From an uncultured Prevotella sp. (GTDB taxonomy: Bacteria > Bacteroidota > Bacteroidia > Bacteroidales > Bacteroidaceae): 29,397 bases of DNA. Under the pieces are notes generated by a model. That model had not been told where the DNA came from. It did not search any database and worked only from the letters and a program-made list of their open reading frames with translations. Of the stretch, positions 22,025 through 29,397 are shown piece after piece; the first letter of the stretch is position 1; each line of letters starts with the position of its first letter. Position numbers and translations under genes: made by a program. The stretch spans positions 1-29,397 of the forward strand of contig UQQN01000019.1 of the NCBI GenBank assembly GCA_900543155.1, written 5' to 3'.

Positions 22025-23710
22025 TTATTTGCCAAGTCCAATTTGCATAACTACGGCGCCATAAGCAGGGATTTCTACATAGCACGGAGCGTCTGCTTTA
22101 AGCTCAAGTGTTTGCAAATTTCCCGAAATTAAGTCCGAGGCAGAGATAAGTCCACTACGTAGGTTTAAAAATTCGAATGCATGGGCTGGGATTTTTACGC
22201 CAGCGTGTACGGCTTTAGCACCAAAGTTTGCACAAACGAGCAATGCTTGTCCGTTTTCGGCTTTACGTATAAAAGCATATTGACGGTCGCAGTCGTATCC
22301 ATAATCGCGCGAGTAGTTAGCATACTGTAGGTCATAGAATGCACCATTATTCAGCGCAGGCTGATTGCGTGCAAGGCTAATAATCTTTTTGTAGTAGTTA
22401 TAAAGACTCGTTTCGTCTGCATTGAGTTCAGCTTCTACATTGTCGGCTGTGAGTTTTTGCAGTGATTGAGGATTCCAATAGTCAAAGATGGTGGTACGTC
22501 CGTCGCTACCGCTAAATCCTTCGGCATCCATACCAGGTTCTCCAATTTCTTGTCCAGCGTATACCATGAAGGGGTTGCTACCCATCAAGCAGCTAACAGC
22601 CAATGCGGGGAGCGCCTTGTGTGCATCGCCAGCAAAATAGGCAGAGGCAATGCGTTGCTCATCGTGGTTTTCAAGAAAGTTGAGCATGTGTTGGCGAATA
22701 TCGTCAACAGCTTGCCAGCAGCCTGTGATGCACGATGCAGAGCGTCCTTCGGTAACAATTGCACGCAATGTGTCGTAAAGTCCCACCTTGTCATAAAGAT
22801 AGTCAAATCCACTGGCTATGTAGTGGCGATATTCGTTGGGGTTATATACCTCGGCAATGAACTGTACGTTCGGATATTTGCTATGCACCTTATTGATGGC
22901 ATATTCCCAAAATTCAGCAGGAACCATCTCTGCCATGTCGCAGCGGAAGGCATCTACTCCCTTTTTGCACCAAAATAGCAAGATGTCGGTCATCTTGAGC
23001 CAGGTTGAAGGGGTGGGAGAGAAGTGTGCCTGTCTGCCGTTCATAATGTCGATGCCATAGTTGAGCTTCACAGTCTCGTACCAGTCGTTTCGGCTTGGCC
23101 ATGCGTTAAAGCAGTCGTTGCCTGTAGCTTTGGCGGGATATTCGCTATAGGGTTGTTTGGCGCGACGTTCAGTGTCGAAGTTGGTGTGCAGTGTTTGTCC
23201 TTCAAGATAGTAGAAGTTATTGTTTGGGTCGAAGGCCTTTGTGGTATCATCGCCTTCGCCCAAGTCTTTCACGCCTTTGGGGTGTGCATCGCTATTATAT
23301 TGGCGTGCCACATGATTAGGCACAAAGTCTATTACAAGTTTAAGTCCTGCTTGATGTGTGCGTTTAAGCAAGGCATTAAACTCTTTCATTCTTTGTTTTA
23401 CGTTTACGGCAAGGTCGGGGTCTATGTCGTAATAGTCTTTAATGGCATAAGGCGATCCTGCACGACCTTTCACCACAGCGGGGTGGTCGGGTTTGATGTC
23501 GTAGGCTGAATAGTCTGTTTGTGTGGCATGTTCAATCAGTCCCGTAAACCAAACGTGTGTAAAGCCCATCGAGGCAATGCGTTCAAGTTGTTTGGCAGTG
23601 ATATCGTTCATCTTGGCACAACCATTCTCCTCAATGCTTCCTGCAGGGATGTTTGCGTGCTTTTTATTGCCATAAAGGCGTGTAAAAATTTGGTAGATAA
23701 GCGGTTTCAT
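22025..23710 (-). CDS. Alpha-amylase family (GH13) glycoside hydrolase, cytoplasmic
   Basis: This is a 561-residue protein without a signal peptide, so it acts in the cytoplasm. The (beta/alpha)8 barrel motifs are DFVPNH at 128-133, DAFRCDMAEMV with nucleophile Asp258, FIAEVYN with acid/base Glu287, and FLENHDEQR with Asp350. The C-terminal ~80 residues form a beta domain. Breakdown of internal glycogen or maltodextrins is the likely role, but substrate and product pattern cannot be read. The gene stands alone between the tRNA and a complex inverted repeat separating it from fabD. Confidence 0.9.
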   Translation of the reverse strand: MKPLIYQIFTRLYGNKKHANIPAGSIEENGCAKMNDITAKQLERIASMGFTHVWFTGLIEHATQTDYSAYDIKPDHPAVVKGRAGSPYAIKDYYDIDPDLAVNVKQRMKEFNALLKRTHQAGLKLVIDFVPNHVARQYNSDAHPKGVKDLGEGDDTTKAFDPNNNFYYLEGQTLHTNFDTERRAKQPYSEYPAKATGNDCFNAWPSRNDWYETVKLNYGIDIMNGRQAHFSPTPSTWLKMTDILLFWCKKGVDAFRCDMAEMVPAEFWEYAINKVHSKYPNVQFIAEVYNPNEYRHYIASGFDYLYDKVGLYDTLRAIVTEGRSASCITGCWQAVDDIRQHMLNFLENHDEQRIASAYFAGDAHKALPALAVSCLMGSNPFMVYAGQEIGEPGMDAEGFSGSDGRTTIFDYWNPQSLQKLTADNVEAELNADETSLYNYYKKIISLARNQPALNNGAFYDLQYANYSRDYGYDCDRQYAFIRKAENGQALLVCANFGAKAVHAGVKIPAHAFEFLNLRSGLISASDLISGNLQTLELKADAPCYVEIPAYGAVVMQIGLGK

Positions 23711-23777
23711 ATGTTTTAGTTTTAAGTTTCGAGGTCTTAGGCGGTAAGGCCTGTTCTGGTAATGTAAGCTTTAAGAT

Positions 23778-23913
23778 GGTTCTAAAAAGTTTAAGGTTTT
23801 AGATGATAAAGTTATTGCAAAGCTTAATCTAACTTTATAACCTAAAACCTCAAACATTTTAAATAGGCTCTAAAAAACTAATAGACGAGTAACGACTTAG
23901 AATTTTTAGAACC
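23778..23913. repeat. Nested inverted repeat between fabD and the GH13 gene
   Basis: An outer 11 bp pair, ggttctaaaaa (23778-23788) with tttttagaacc (23903-23913), encloses an inner 21-base pair (23794-23814 with 23830-23850) that differs at about two positions. The inner pair could act as the fabD terminator on the minus strand; the nested outer pair is more than a terminator needs. Confidence 0.7.
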
Positions 23914-23931
23914 TCTTAAGTAAGGAAAAAC

Positions 23932-24834
23932 TTAGTCGTTTACGCCGTGAGCCTTCACGTCGGCATTGCCTTTGCAGATTTTGGCAATCATACCCTGCAA
24001 AGTCTTGCCAGGACCACATTCAGTAAAGTCTGTAGCACCATCAGCGACCATGTTAGTAACCTCCTTAGTCCAAAGTACTGAAGCTGTGAGCTGTGCAATG
24101 AGGTTCGCCTTGATTTCTTCGGGGTCGGTGTGAGGCATACCATCTACGTTCTGATAAACGGGGCAAATGGGCTTGTGGAACTCAGTAGTAGCGATAGCAG
24201 CTTCGAGTTCTTCTTTTGCGGGCTGCATAAGGGGAGAGTGGAATGCACCACCCACGGGCAATACCAATGCACGCTTTGCACCAGCCTCCTTAAGGCGTTG
24301 GCAAGCTATTTCAATAGCTTCGGCTTCACCTGAGATAACGAGCTGTCCCGGGCAGTTGTAGTTAGCGGGAACAACAACCTTGCCAGTTTCTTTGCTTACT
24401 TCAGCGCAAACTTCCTCTACTTTTTCGTCAGCAAGGGCGATGATAGCAGCCATTGTTCCAGGCTGAGCTTCGCAAGCCTTTTGCATAGCTTTAGCACGAG
24501 CAGCAACCAACTTTAAGCCATCTTCAAAGCTCAAGCAACGAGCTGCAGTAAGTGCTGAGAGTTCGCCTAAAGAGTGACCTGCTACCATGGCGGGTTGAAA
24601 GTCGCTGCCTAAGCAAAGTGCGCTTACCACGCTGTGCAAGAACATGGCGGGTTGCGTAACCTTAGTTTGCTTCAGCTCTTCGTCTGTACCATTAAACATG
24701 ATGTCGGTGATACGGAAACCAAGAATTTCGTTGGCTTTTTCAAAAAACTGCTTAGCAATGGGGTGCTTCTCGTACAGGTCCTTGCCCATACCTACAAACT
24801 GTGCTCCCTGACCGGGAAATACAAATGCGTTCAT
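23932..24834 (-). CDS. fabD: Malonyl-CoA:ACP transacylase
   Basis: This enzyme moves malonyl from CoA to acyl carrier protein to start fatty acid elongation. The 300-residue protein has the family opening VFPGQGAQFVGMG, the nucleophile elbow GHSLGE with Ser88, a QPGTMAAI oxyanion region, GAFHSPLM with the catalytic histidine, and ECGPGKTL near the end. It is not next to other fab genes here. Its upstream region contains three copies of a palindromic repeat at 24892-25025, which are the best candidates for its control. Confidence 0.96.
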   Translation of the reverse strand: MNAFVFPGQGAQFVGMGKDLYEKHPIAKQFFEKANEILGFRITDIMFNGTDEELKQTKVTQPAMFLHSVVSALCLGSDFQPAMVAGHSLGELSALTAARCLSFEDGLKLVAARAKAMQKACEAQPGTMAAIIALADEKVEEVCAEVSKETGKVVVPANYNCPGQLVISGEAEAIEIACQRLKEAGAKRALVLPVGGAFHSPLMQPAKEELEAAIATTEFHKPICPVYQNVDGMPHTDPEEIKANLIAQLTASVLWTKEVTNMVADGATDFTECGPGKTLQGMIAKICKGNADVKAHGVND

Positions 24835-24891
24835 TTTTGATATCTAGTTTTATGAGTTTTTTTCTGTTTTATTCTTTCTTATTTTTACCTC

Positions 24892-25025
24892 GGTAAAAAA
24901 CATTAGTAATCATTTTACCTTACTTATTCTTCTATTAGAAAAACGCATAAGGTAAAAAACTTTAGTAGTCATTTTACCTTAACTTGTTAGGGTGGGAGGT
25001 AAACTACTTTAGTAACAGTTTACTT
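24892..25025. repeat. Three palindromic repeat units upstream of fabD
   Basis: Units at 24892-24921, 24951-24980 and 24998-25025 share the form ggtaaaa...ctttagtagtca...ttttacc. In the first two the 7-9 bp ends pair perfectly; the third is degenerate (ggtaaac/gtttac). Starts are 59 and 47 bases apart. A further small palindrome (tttttacctcggtaaaaa) overlaps the first unit. They may be operator sites, attenuator-like hairpins or remnants of a short mobile repeat. Confidence 0.75.
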
Positions 25026-25063
25026 TCGCCGTTCGTGTGATTTTCCACAAAGGCTATAACAAA

Positions 25064-25627
25064 TTATAGGTCGTCATAGTTCTTATTCTCGCTTTTCTTA
25101 AAATTCTCAACATCGCCATAGAACAGACTGATGAGATATTTTCTTTGAAGAATGCCATCGGGTCTTATTAACTTCTGCATAATAATGCCTAACATTTTCT
25201 TTTCTTCAGCGTCAGGCACATAGAATTGAAAACCTTCAGGATCGCCATCACTATTCTTCAGTACATCAACAACGGCTTTAGAGTACTTCTCTTTTAATTG
25301 CTTCAGGATATTAGCAAAGGGCGTTTTTGCTAATTCCAAAGAAGAATAATCCATAGAAACTTCCACCGCAAAGACATTTTTATCCTTGGGATTAAAGAAG
25401 ATCATGAACTCGGAGTCTTCGCCCATGAACAAACCTTTATATATTTTCACGCCAGAAGGAGAAACTTTTGTTTTCGCTACATCACAAGTAAGACCTTTGG
25501 CTTTCAACTTCTGCGTAAACAACTCTACATTGCCATTCAAGGGAATGCCCATGAATTTCATGTGTGTCTGTCCTTGCACAATCATGCAGCACAAGGATAG
25601 CAATAAAGTAACTATTGTCTTTTTCAT
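25064..25627 (-). CDS. Secreted protein of unknown function
   Basis: From the ATG at 25627 the protein has 187 residues. It has an N-terminal signal peptide (MKKTIVTLLLSLCCMIVQGQ) without a lipobox, so it is probably periplasmic or secreted. The remainder has mixed helix and strand character (FMGIPLNGNVELFTQKLKAKG near 24-44) and ends in charged residues. I recognise no family. The frame is open 20 codons further upstream, but that part overlaps the repeat and lacks a signal peptide. A degraded promoter-like repeat lies just upstream. Confidence 0.72.
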   Translation of the reverse strand: MKKTIVTLLLSLCCMIVQGQTHMKFMGIPLNGNVELFTQKLKAKGLTCDVAKTKVSPSGVKIYKGLFMGEDSEFMIFFNPKDKNVFAVEVSMDYSSLELAKTPFANILKQLKEKYSKAVVDVLKNSDGDPEGFQFYVPDAEEKKMLGIIMQKLIRPDGILQRKYLISLFYGDVENFKKSENKNYDDL

Positions 25628-25663
25628 TGTCGTATAGTTCTTATTCCAAAAACGAGTTTTTGT

Positions 25664-25802
25664 AAAGATTGTGCAAACCGAATGCAATCAAGTTTTACTT
25701 GAATTGCTGAGGTGCCGCCAATCTTATGCAAAGATTGTGCAAACCGAACGTAAAATGTCAAGCTCGCTTGGATATTTTACTGAGGTACCAACAATTTTAT
25801 GC
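25664..25802. repeat. Two tandem copies of a ~65-73 bp promoter-like repeat (minus strand orientation)
   Basis: The block aaagattgtgcaaaccgaa occurs at about 25665-25683 and 25730-25748, each followed by a cttg...ctgaggt.cc.acaat.ttatgc segment. Read on the minus strand, the block ends in cggtttgcacaatctttgc, resembling the promoter core of the plus-strand repeats at 25871-26022. Confidence 0.65.
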
Positions 25803-25870
25803 AAAGATACAAAAAAGCCTATATATATAGGTATGAAAATGCCAAAACTTTTCAAAATAAGCAATTTGTC

Positions 25871-25934
25871 AATAAAAATAAAAGTCTTTGCTTTTTTCAT
25901 TTTGTATTGCGCTCGCCTTGCATTATCATCTTTG
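25871..25934 (+). repeat. Promoter-bearing dispersed repeat, copy R2
   Basis: It shares aataaaaataaaa, tttcattttgtattgcgctc and gccttgcattat with copy R3 immediately downstream. It has an extra three bases before ctttgc, so its promoter spacing is imperfect. Confidence 0.7.
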
Positions 25935-26022
25935 CTTCGCCAAGATAAGCTGCGGTTCGGCAATAAAAACGAAAGTTTTATGACTTTCGTTTTGTATTGC
26001 GCTCGCCTTGCATTATCTTTGC
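25934..26022 (+). repeat. Promoter-bearing dispersed repeat, copy R3
   Basis: This is the complete unit: gcttcgccaagataagctgc, then ggcaataaaaacgaaag, a short hairpin (gaaagtttta/tgactttcg) and the promoter core. It is related to R1 at 16557-16647 and lies directly after R2. Confidence 0.7.
25992..26021 (+). promoter_or_regulatory. Promoter of the yicC-gmk-nadD operon
   Basis: TTG at 25992-25994 (within TTTG) and TATCTTTG at 26014-26021 are 19 bases apart, at the end of repeat R3. A second, less exact aatctttg box follows at 26025-26032. The ATG of yicC is at 26117. Confidence 0.75.
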
Positions 26023-26116
26023 ATAATCTTTGCAAAACAAATTATGGCTACAAGCTTTTTATGAGCTTAATCCAATTTTTGAGCAAATAATATAAGTAGA
26101 GTAACTCATCAAGATT

Positions 26117-26992
26117 ATGATACAGTCAATGACGGGCTATGGAAAGTCCGATGCTGTTTTTAACGGCAAAAAAATACATGTTGAAGTAAAGAGTCTTAAT
26201 AGTAAGGCTCTCGATTTAAATGCGCGTATCGCTCCGCTTTATCGCGAAAAAGAAATGGAGGTGCGTCAACTACTTGCCAAGGCTATTGAACGTGGTAAGG
26301 TCGACTTTACGCTTTGGGTAGAAAAAGACGACACTTCGGCTGCTGCAACTATCAACCCTGAGGCTGTAAAAAATTATGTAGCGCAAATTCAGAACATTTG
26401 CAATGCACAATCACTTGCCATGCCCCAGAATGTGTGGGATGTAGTGTTGCGTTTGCCCGATGCCACACAAACCAATGCGGTAGAAGAACTCACTGACGAA
26501 GAGTGGGCTGTGGTACTCAACGCTATTCAGCAAGCCGTGGACCATCTTGTTGACTTTCGTAAGCAAGAGGGGGCTGCGCTCTACAAAAAGTTTAGTGAAA
26601 AACTCAATAACATTGAACAATATCTCCACGAAATCGAACCCTACGAAAAAAGTCGTGTAGAGAAAATTCGCCAACGTCTTTTTGACCGTCTTTCTGAACT
26701 TAAAGGCGTTGATTATGACAAGAATCGCCTTGAACAAGAACTCATTTATTACATTGAGAAACTCGACATAAGCGAAGAAAAACAGCGTTTGGCTAATCAC
26801 TTGCGTTATTTCCGTGAAACCATGGACAATGGACATGGACAGGGCAAAAAACTTGGCTTTATCTCGCAAGAAATGGGACGCGAAATCAACACAACAGGTT
26901 CAAAGAGCAATCAAGCCGAAATGCAAAACATTGTGGTTAAGATGAAGGATGAACTTGAACAGATTAAAGAACAAGTGTTAAATGTAATGTAA
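26117..26992 (+). CDS. yicC: YicC/YloC family endoribonuclease
   Basis: This is a 291-residue protein with the N-terminal signature MIQSMTGYGKSDA, VEVKSLNSKALDLNAR and the C-terminal KKLGFISQEMGREINTTGSKS with EMQNIVVKMKDELE. These define the YicC/YloC family, reported to be an RNase that affects small RNAs and sporulation or stress responses in other bacteria; the role here is not known. It is followed 30 bases later by gmk, a conserved pairing. Confidence 0.9.
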   Translation: MIQSMTGYGKSDAVFNGKKIHVEVKSLNSKALDLNARIAPLYREKEMEVRQLLAKAIERGKVDFTLWVEKDDTSAAATINPEAVKNYVAQIQNICNAQSLAMPQNVWDVVLRLPDATQTNAVEELTDEEWAVVLNAIQQAVDHLVDFRKQEGAALYKKFSEKLNNIEQYLHEIEPYEKSRVEKIRQRLFDRLSELKGVDYDKNRLEQELIYYIEKLDISEEKQRLANHLRYFRETMDNGHGQGKKLGFISQEMGREINTTGSKSNQAEMQNIVVKMKDELEQIKEQVLNVM

Positions 26993-27022
26993 CCTTCTTC
27001 CTCCCCCGTAACGCAATAAGTA

Positions 27023-27586
27023 ATGGCAAAAGTAATTATATTTTCAGCTCCAAGTGGTAGTGGCAAAAGCACCATTATCAACTATTTAATGCAGCAACAG
27101 CTCAATTTGCACTTCTCTATTTCAGCCACAAGCCGTCCGCCACGTGGCACAGAACAACATGGTGTGGAATATTTCTTCCTTTCGCCTCAGGAGTTTCGTG
27201 AGCGTATAGCAAATGGCGAGTTTCTTGAATACGAAGAGGTGTATAAAGACCGCTTCTATGGCACACTGCGCTCGCAAATCGATGCACAGTTGGCAAAGGG
27301 CGAAAATGTGGTGTGCGATGTAGATGTGTTGGGTGGCCAAAACATCAAAAAGCATTATGGCGACCGTGCATTGAGCCTTTTCATTCAGCCCCCTTCAATC
27401 GAGGCACTTCGTCAGCGCCTCGAAGGTCGTGGCACTGATAGTGCCGAAGTCATTGCCGATCGCATAGCACGTGCTGAGTTTGAACTCTCGTTTGCACCAA
27501 AGTTCGATAAAGTGGTTGTTAACGATGACCTTGCTACAGCTCAGCAAGAGGCCCTGCACATTGTGAAGGATTTTATTGAAGCGTAA
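27023..27586 (+). CDS. gmk: Guanylate kinase
   Basis: This enzyme phosphorylates GMP to GDP with ATP in nucleotide metabolism. The 187-residue protein has the P-loop APSGSGKST at 9-17, the GMP-binding SATSRPPRGTEQHGVEYFF, FLEYEEVYKDRFYGT and the RLEGRGTDSAEVIADRI lid region. It overlaps no gene at its start; nadD begins 19 bases after its stop if its ATG at 27606 is used. Confidence 0.96.
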   Translation: MAKVIIFSAPSGSGKSTIINYLMQQQLNLHFSISATSRPPRGTEQHGVEYFFLSPQEFRERIANGEFLEYEEVYKDRFYGTLRSQIDAQLAKGENVVCDVDVLGGQNIKKHYGDRALSLFIQPPSIEALRQRLEGRGTDSAEVIADRIARAEFELSFAPKFDKVVVNDDLATAQQEALHIVKDFIEA

Positions 27587-27605
27587 ACATACATCTTGCT
27601 TGTCT

Positions 27606-28190
27606 ATGGAATTGCGCAAACGCATAGCCATCTTTGGCGGTTCGTTTAACCCCGTTCATGTCGGACACATTGCCTTGGCGCGTTCGGTGGTGCAACAACA
27701 GTTGGCAGATGAGGTGTGGTTGTTGGTGTCGCCCCAAAATCCGCTAAAGCAGCAAGCCGACCTTTTGCCCGAAGCGCAACGGTTGGCATTGGCACGTAAG
27801 GCTTTGGTGAATGAAGATGGGGTAGAGGTGAGCGATTTTGAGTTTCATCTGCCACGTCCTTCATACACATGGAACACGCTGCAAGCTCTTTCTGCTGCCT
27901 ATCCTAATGTTGATTTCTCGCTGCTGATAGGTGCCGATAATTGGGCGTTGTTTCATCGTTGGGCACACCCAGCCGATATCTTGGCACACCACCAGTTGTG
28001 GGTATATCCTCGTCAGGGCGTTGTGGTCGATGAGGCTTCCTTGCCAGCAGGTGTGTGCTTAATCGAAGCCCCATTGTTTCCCTTAAGTTCAACCGACATT
28101 CGCAACTTGGTGCGCAAGGGAGAGAGCATACACGGTTACGTGCCCCAAGCAATAGAGCAAGATGTGCAACGCTTGTATGCAACCCAATAA
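27606..28190 (+). CDS. nadD: Nicotinate-nucleotide adenylyltransferase
   Basis: This enzyme joins nicotinate mononucleotide to AMP, a step in NAD synthesis. From the ATG at 27606 the protein has 194 residues. It has IAIFGGSFNPVHVGHIALA (GSFxPxHxGH nucleotide-binding motif), LLIGADNWALFHRW and the end motif FPLSSTDIRNLVRKG. An earlier TTG at 27576 overlaps gmk and would add ten residues that lie before the fold; the ATG is preferred. Confidence 0.94.
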   Translation: MELRKRIAIFGGSFNPVHVGHIALARSVVQQQLADEVWLLVSPQNPLKQQADLLPEAQRLALARKALVNEDGVEVSDFEFHLPRPSYTWNTLQALSAAYPNVDFSLLIGADNWALFHRWAHPADILAHHQLWVYPRQGVVVDEASLPAGVCLIEAPLFPLSSTDIRNLVRKGESIHGYVPQAIEQDVQRLYATQ

Positions 28191-28203
28191 AAAGTGAATA
28201 TTA

Positions 28204-28250
28204 GCGTGCAGTTTGGCGTGTTGAAGCACCAAACTGCGCGTTTGTTTTAT
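28204..28250 (+). terminator. Terminator after nadD
   Basis: cagtttgg (28209-28216) pairs with ccaaactg (28229-28236), flanked by gcg/cgc with a two-base bulge. The tail is tttgttttatt. Confidence 0.75.
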
Positions 28251-28314
28251 TATGCTATCGTTTTGCTCCTTGCAATGAATTTTTTGTAATGCTAAAAAAA
28301 CTAATACAAAAAAA

Positions 28315-29244
28315 ATGAACACTCCTCCCTCAGTTTCTGTAATAATCCCAGCTTATAATGCAGCGCAAACCATTAGGCAGTGCGTGCAAAGCGTGTTGAC
28401 TCAAAGTTTCAAAAACTTTGAGGTCGTTGTTGTGAATGATGGCAGTGTTGATGAAACCCCGAACATTTGTAACAGTCTAGCACAAGCAGACGAGAGGGTA
28501 AAAGTGATTCATCAAACCAATAAGGGCAGAACGGCAGCCCGAGAAGTTGGCCTTGAAAACGCATCCGCCCAATGGGTGTGTTTTATTGATGCCGACGACA
28601 CCATCCCTCAAAACAGTTTAAGTGATTTATATTCAATGGCATCTGCCCAAACCGATGTGGTGTTTGGCAACGGATATACTTTAAATAATGAACACAGAAA
28701 GACTATTCCGTTAAGCGATTTCCGACATCTTGCCGTAAGGGGAGAAGGGGCAATAGGACTGCCCTGGGGAAGTTTATATCGAAAGATCTTATTAAGTCAT
28801 TATATGTTCGATTTGCCTAAAGATATATATATGGGCGAAGACTATATTTTTTGGCTTCGATTGATATTTACCACTACAAAGCCCATTCACATCGTTTATA
28901 ACAAGGTATATATCAAAGGGGCAGACACAACCAGTAGCTCGTTTGTTTGGACTGTGGATTATGCCGAAAAACTACACGCGTTGCGAATGCAATCTATTCC
29001 GCAGAATGTGCAGACGCAGTATCTAAAGGATGCCCTTTCTGATGCAATCGTAAATTTAATGTCGGTGGCAATTTTCCAACCCAAACAAATTTGGCAAAAC
29101 AGCCATTTTTATCGTCAGTTATTAGTCGATATGCAAAAATGTGGACATAGCTTCACAATGAAGCAAAAACTGTTTCTGAGCATCCCTTCTTTACGATTAC
29201 GGCAAGCATATTCATGGTTTTATAACAGAGTGCATAGGGGATAG
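28315..29244 (+). CDS. Family 2 glycosyltransferase
   Basis: This is a 309-residue GT-A fold enzyme. It has VSVIIPAYNAAQTIRQCVQSV at the N-terminus, VVVVNDGSVDETP near 37-49, and the metal- and sugar-binding DADD at 92-95. Further motifs include LPWGSLYRK and GEDYIFWLRL, where the ED pair probably supplies the catalytic base. No membrane segment is seen, so it is cytoplasmic or peripheral. Donor and acceptor are unknown; a surface-polysaccharide role is likely by family. Its stop codon coincides with the inner edge of the right inverted repeat arm. Confidence 0.9.
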   Translation: MNTPPSVSVIIPAYNAAQTIRQCVQSVLTQSFKNFEVVVVNDGSVDETPNICNSLAQADERVKVIHQTNKGRTAAREVGLENASAQWVCFIDADDTIPQNSLSDLYSMASAQTDVVFGNGYTLNNEHRKTIPLSDFRHLAVRGEGAIGLPWGSLYRKILLSHYMFDLPKDIYMGEDYIFWLRLIFTTTKPIHIVYNKVYIKGADTTSSSFVWTVDYAEKLHALRMQSIPQNVQTQYLKDALSDAIVNLMSVAIFQPKQIWQNSHFYRQLLVDMQKCGHSFTMKQKLFLSIPSLRLRQAYSWFYNRVHRG

Positions 29245-29380
29245 GGTAGGGTGTTCAAAATTCATGATTTTTTCTGCATGGTTTTGATAAAAAATTGATA
29301 TCGTAAATAGTTGATATTCAACAATAACAAACGCAGAAAACACCTTAATTCGTGTATTATTTTAATGGGTTACCCCGTTA
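29244..29380. repeat. Right arm of the inverted repeat bounding the window
   Basis: The reverse complement matches 1-138 closely (see the left arm). The arm begins at the last base of the GT2 stop codon. Beyond 29380 another 17 bases (ggggtgagataaggtag) complete a ccccgttagggg hairpin and probably belong to the same repeat. Confidence 0.9.
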
Positions 29381-29397
29381 GGGGTGAGATAAGGTAG

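Noticed and set aside
22466..22978. Long plus-strand open frame inside the GH13 gene
   Set aside because: It is antisense to a gene with complete catalytic motifs. Its protein lacks any domain pattern, so it is a shadow frame.
24892..25025. Short regular repeats before fabD as a CRISPR array
   Set aside because: There are only three units, spacing is uneven, each unit is itself degenerate, and no cas genes are present.

Overview
The window looks like chromosome of a member of the Bacteroidales, most likely Prevotella-like. The evidence is: promoters of the TAnnTTTG type about 19-20 bases after a TTTG box; almost no Shine-Dalgarno sequences; the paired NifU-like and GGGtGRT genes; an initiator-type tRNA-Met with a C1-A72 mismatch; and the order yicC-gmk-nadD. 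Genus and species cannot be fixed from this sequence alone.

Layout. Positions 1-138 and 29244-29380 hold the two arms of a ~137 bp inverted repeat that almost exactly bounds the window. From 323 to 5894 lie housekeeping genes: a TlpA-like lipoprotein, then an overlapping run of nucleoside-type MFS transporter, menG and fmt, then a strongly biased NifU-like/GGGtGRT pair. From about 5961 to 13407 there is an accessory island. It holds a WYL regulator with two small genes, a SLOG-fold DUF2493 protein, a decayed group II intron, an EcoRI-type adenine methyltransferase with a DUF262-HNH protein, a highly structured intergenic region, and a DUF3791-DUF3990-DUF3791 triad. A ~101 bp copy of the 3' end and terminator of the GGGtGRT gene lies on each side of it (5860-5960 and 13408-13509). 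No integrase gene is visible.

From 13610 to 19883 the core resumes with envelope and housekeeping genes: a phosphoethanolamine-transferase-like sulfatase-fold enzyme, an LpxL-type acyltransferase, a DUF2520 protein, a KdsC-type phosphatase, Maf, a Sua5/YciO protein and a small lipoprotein. A second, smaller accessory patch (20213-21700) has a PD-(D/E)XK nuclease-like gene and the first 28 codons of an IS110 transposase, beside a tRNA-Met. A cytoplasmic GH13 enzyme and fabD follow on the minus strand, with unusual repeats around fabD. The window ends with a secreted protein of unknown function, a cluster of promoter-bearing repeats, yicC, gmk, nadD and a GT2 glycosyltransferase.

How the parts may work together. 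The island is best read as a small defence-type cassette (inference): methylation plus a nuclease, a possible ADP-ribosyltransferase-fold effector flanked by small partner proteins, a nucleotide-sensing SLOG protein, and a WYL ligand-responsive regulator. The genes after it feed lipid A, KDO and outer-membrane assembly. All family assignments come from reading motifs by eye; no database search was run.
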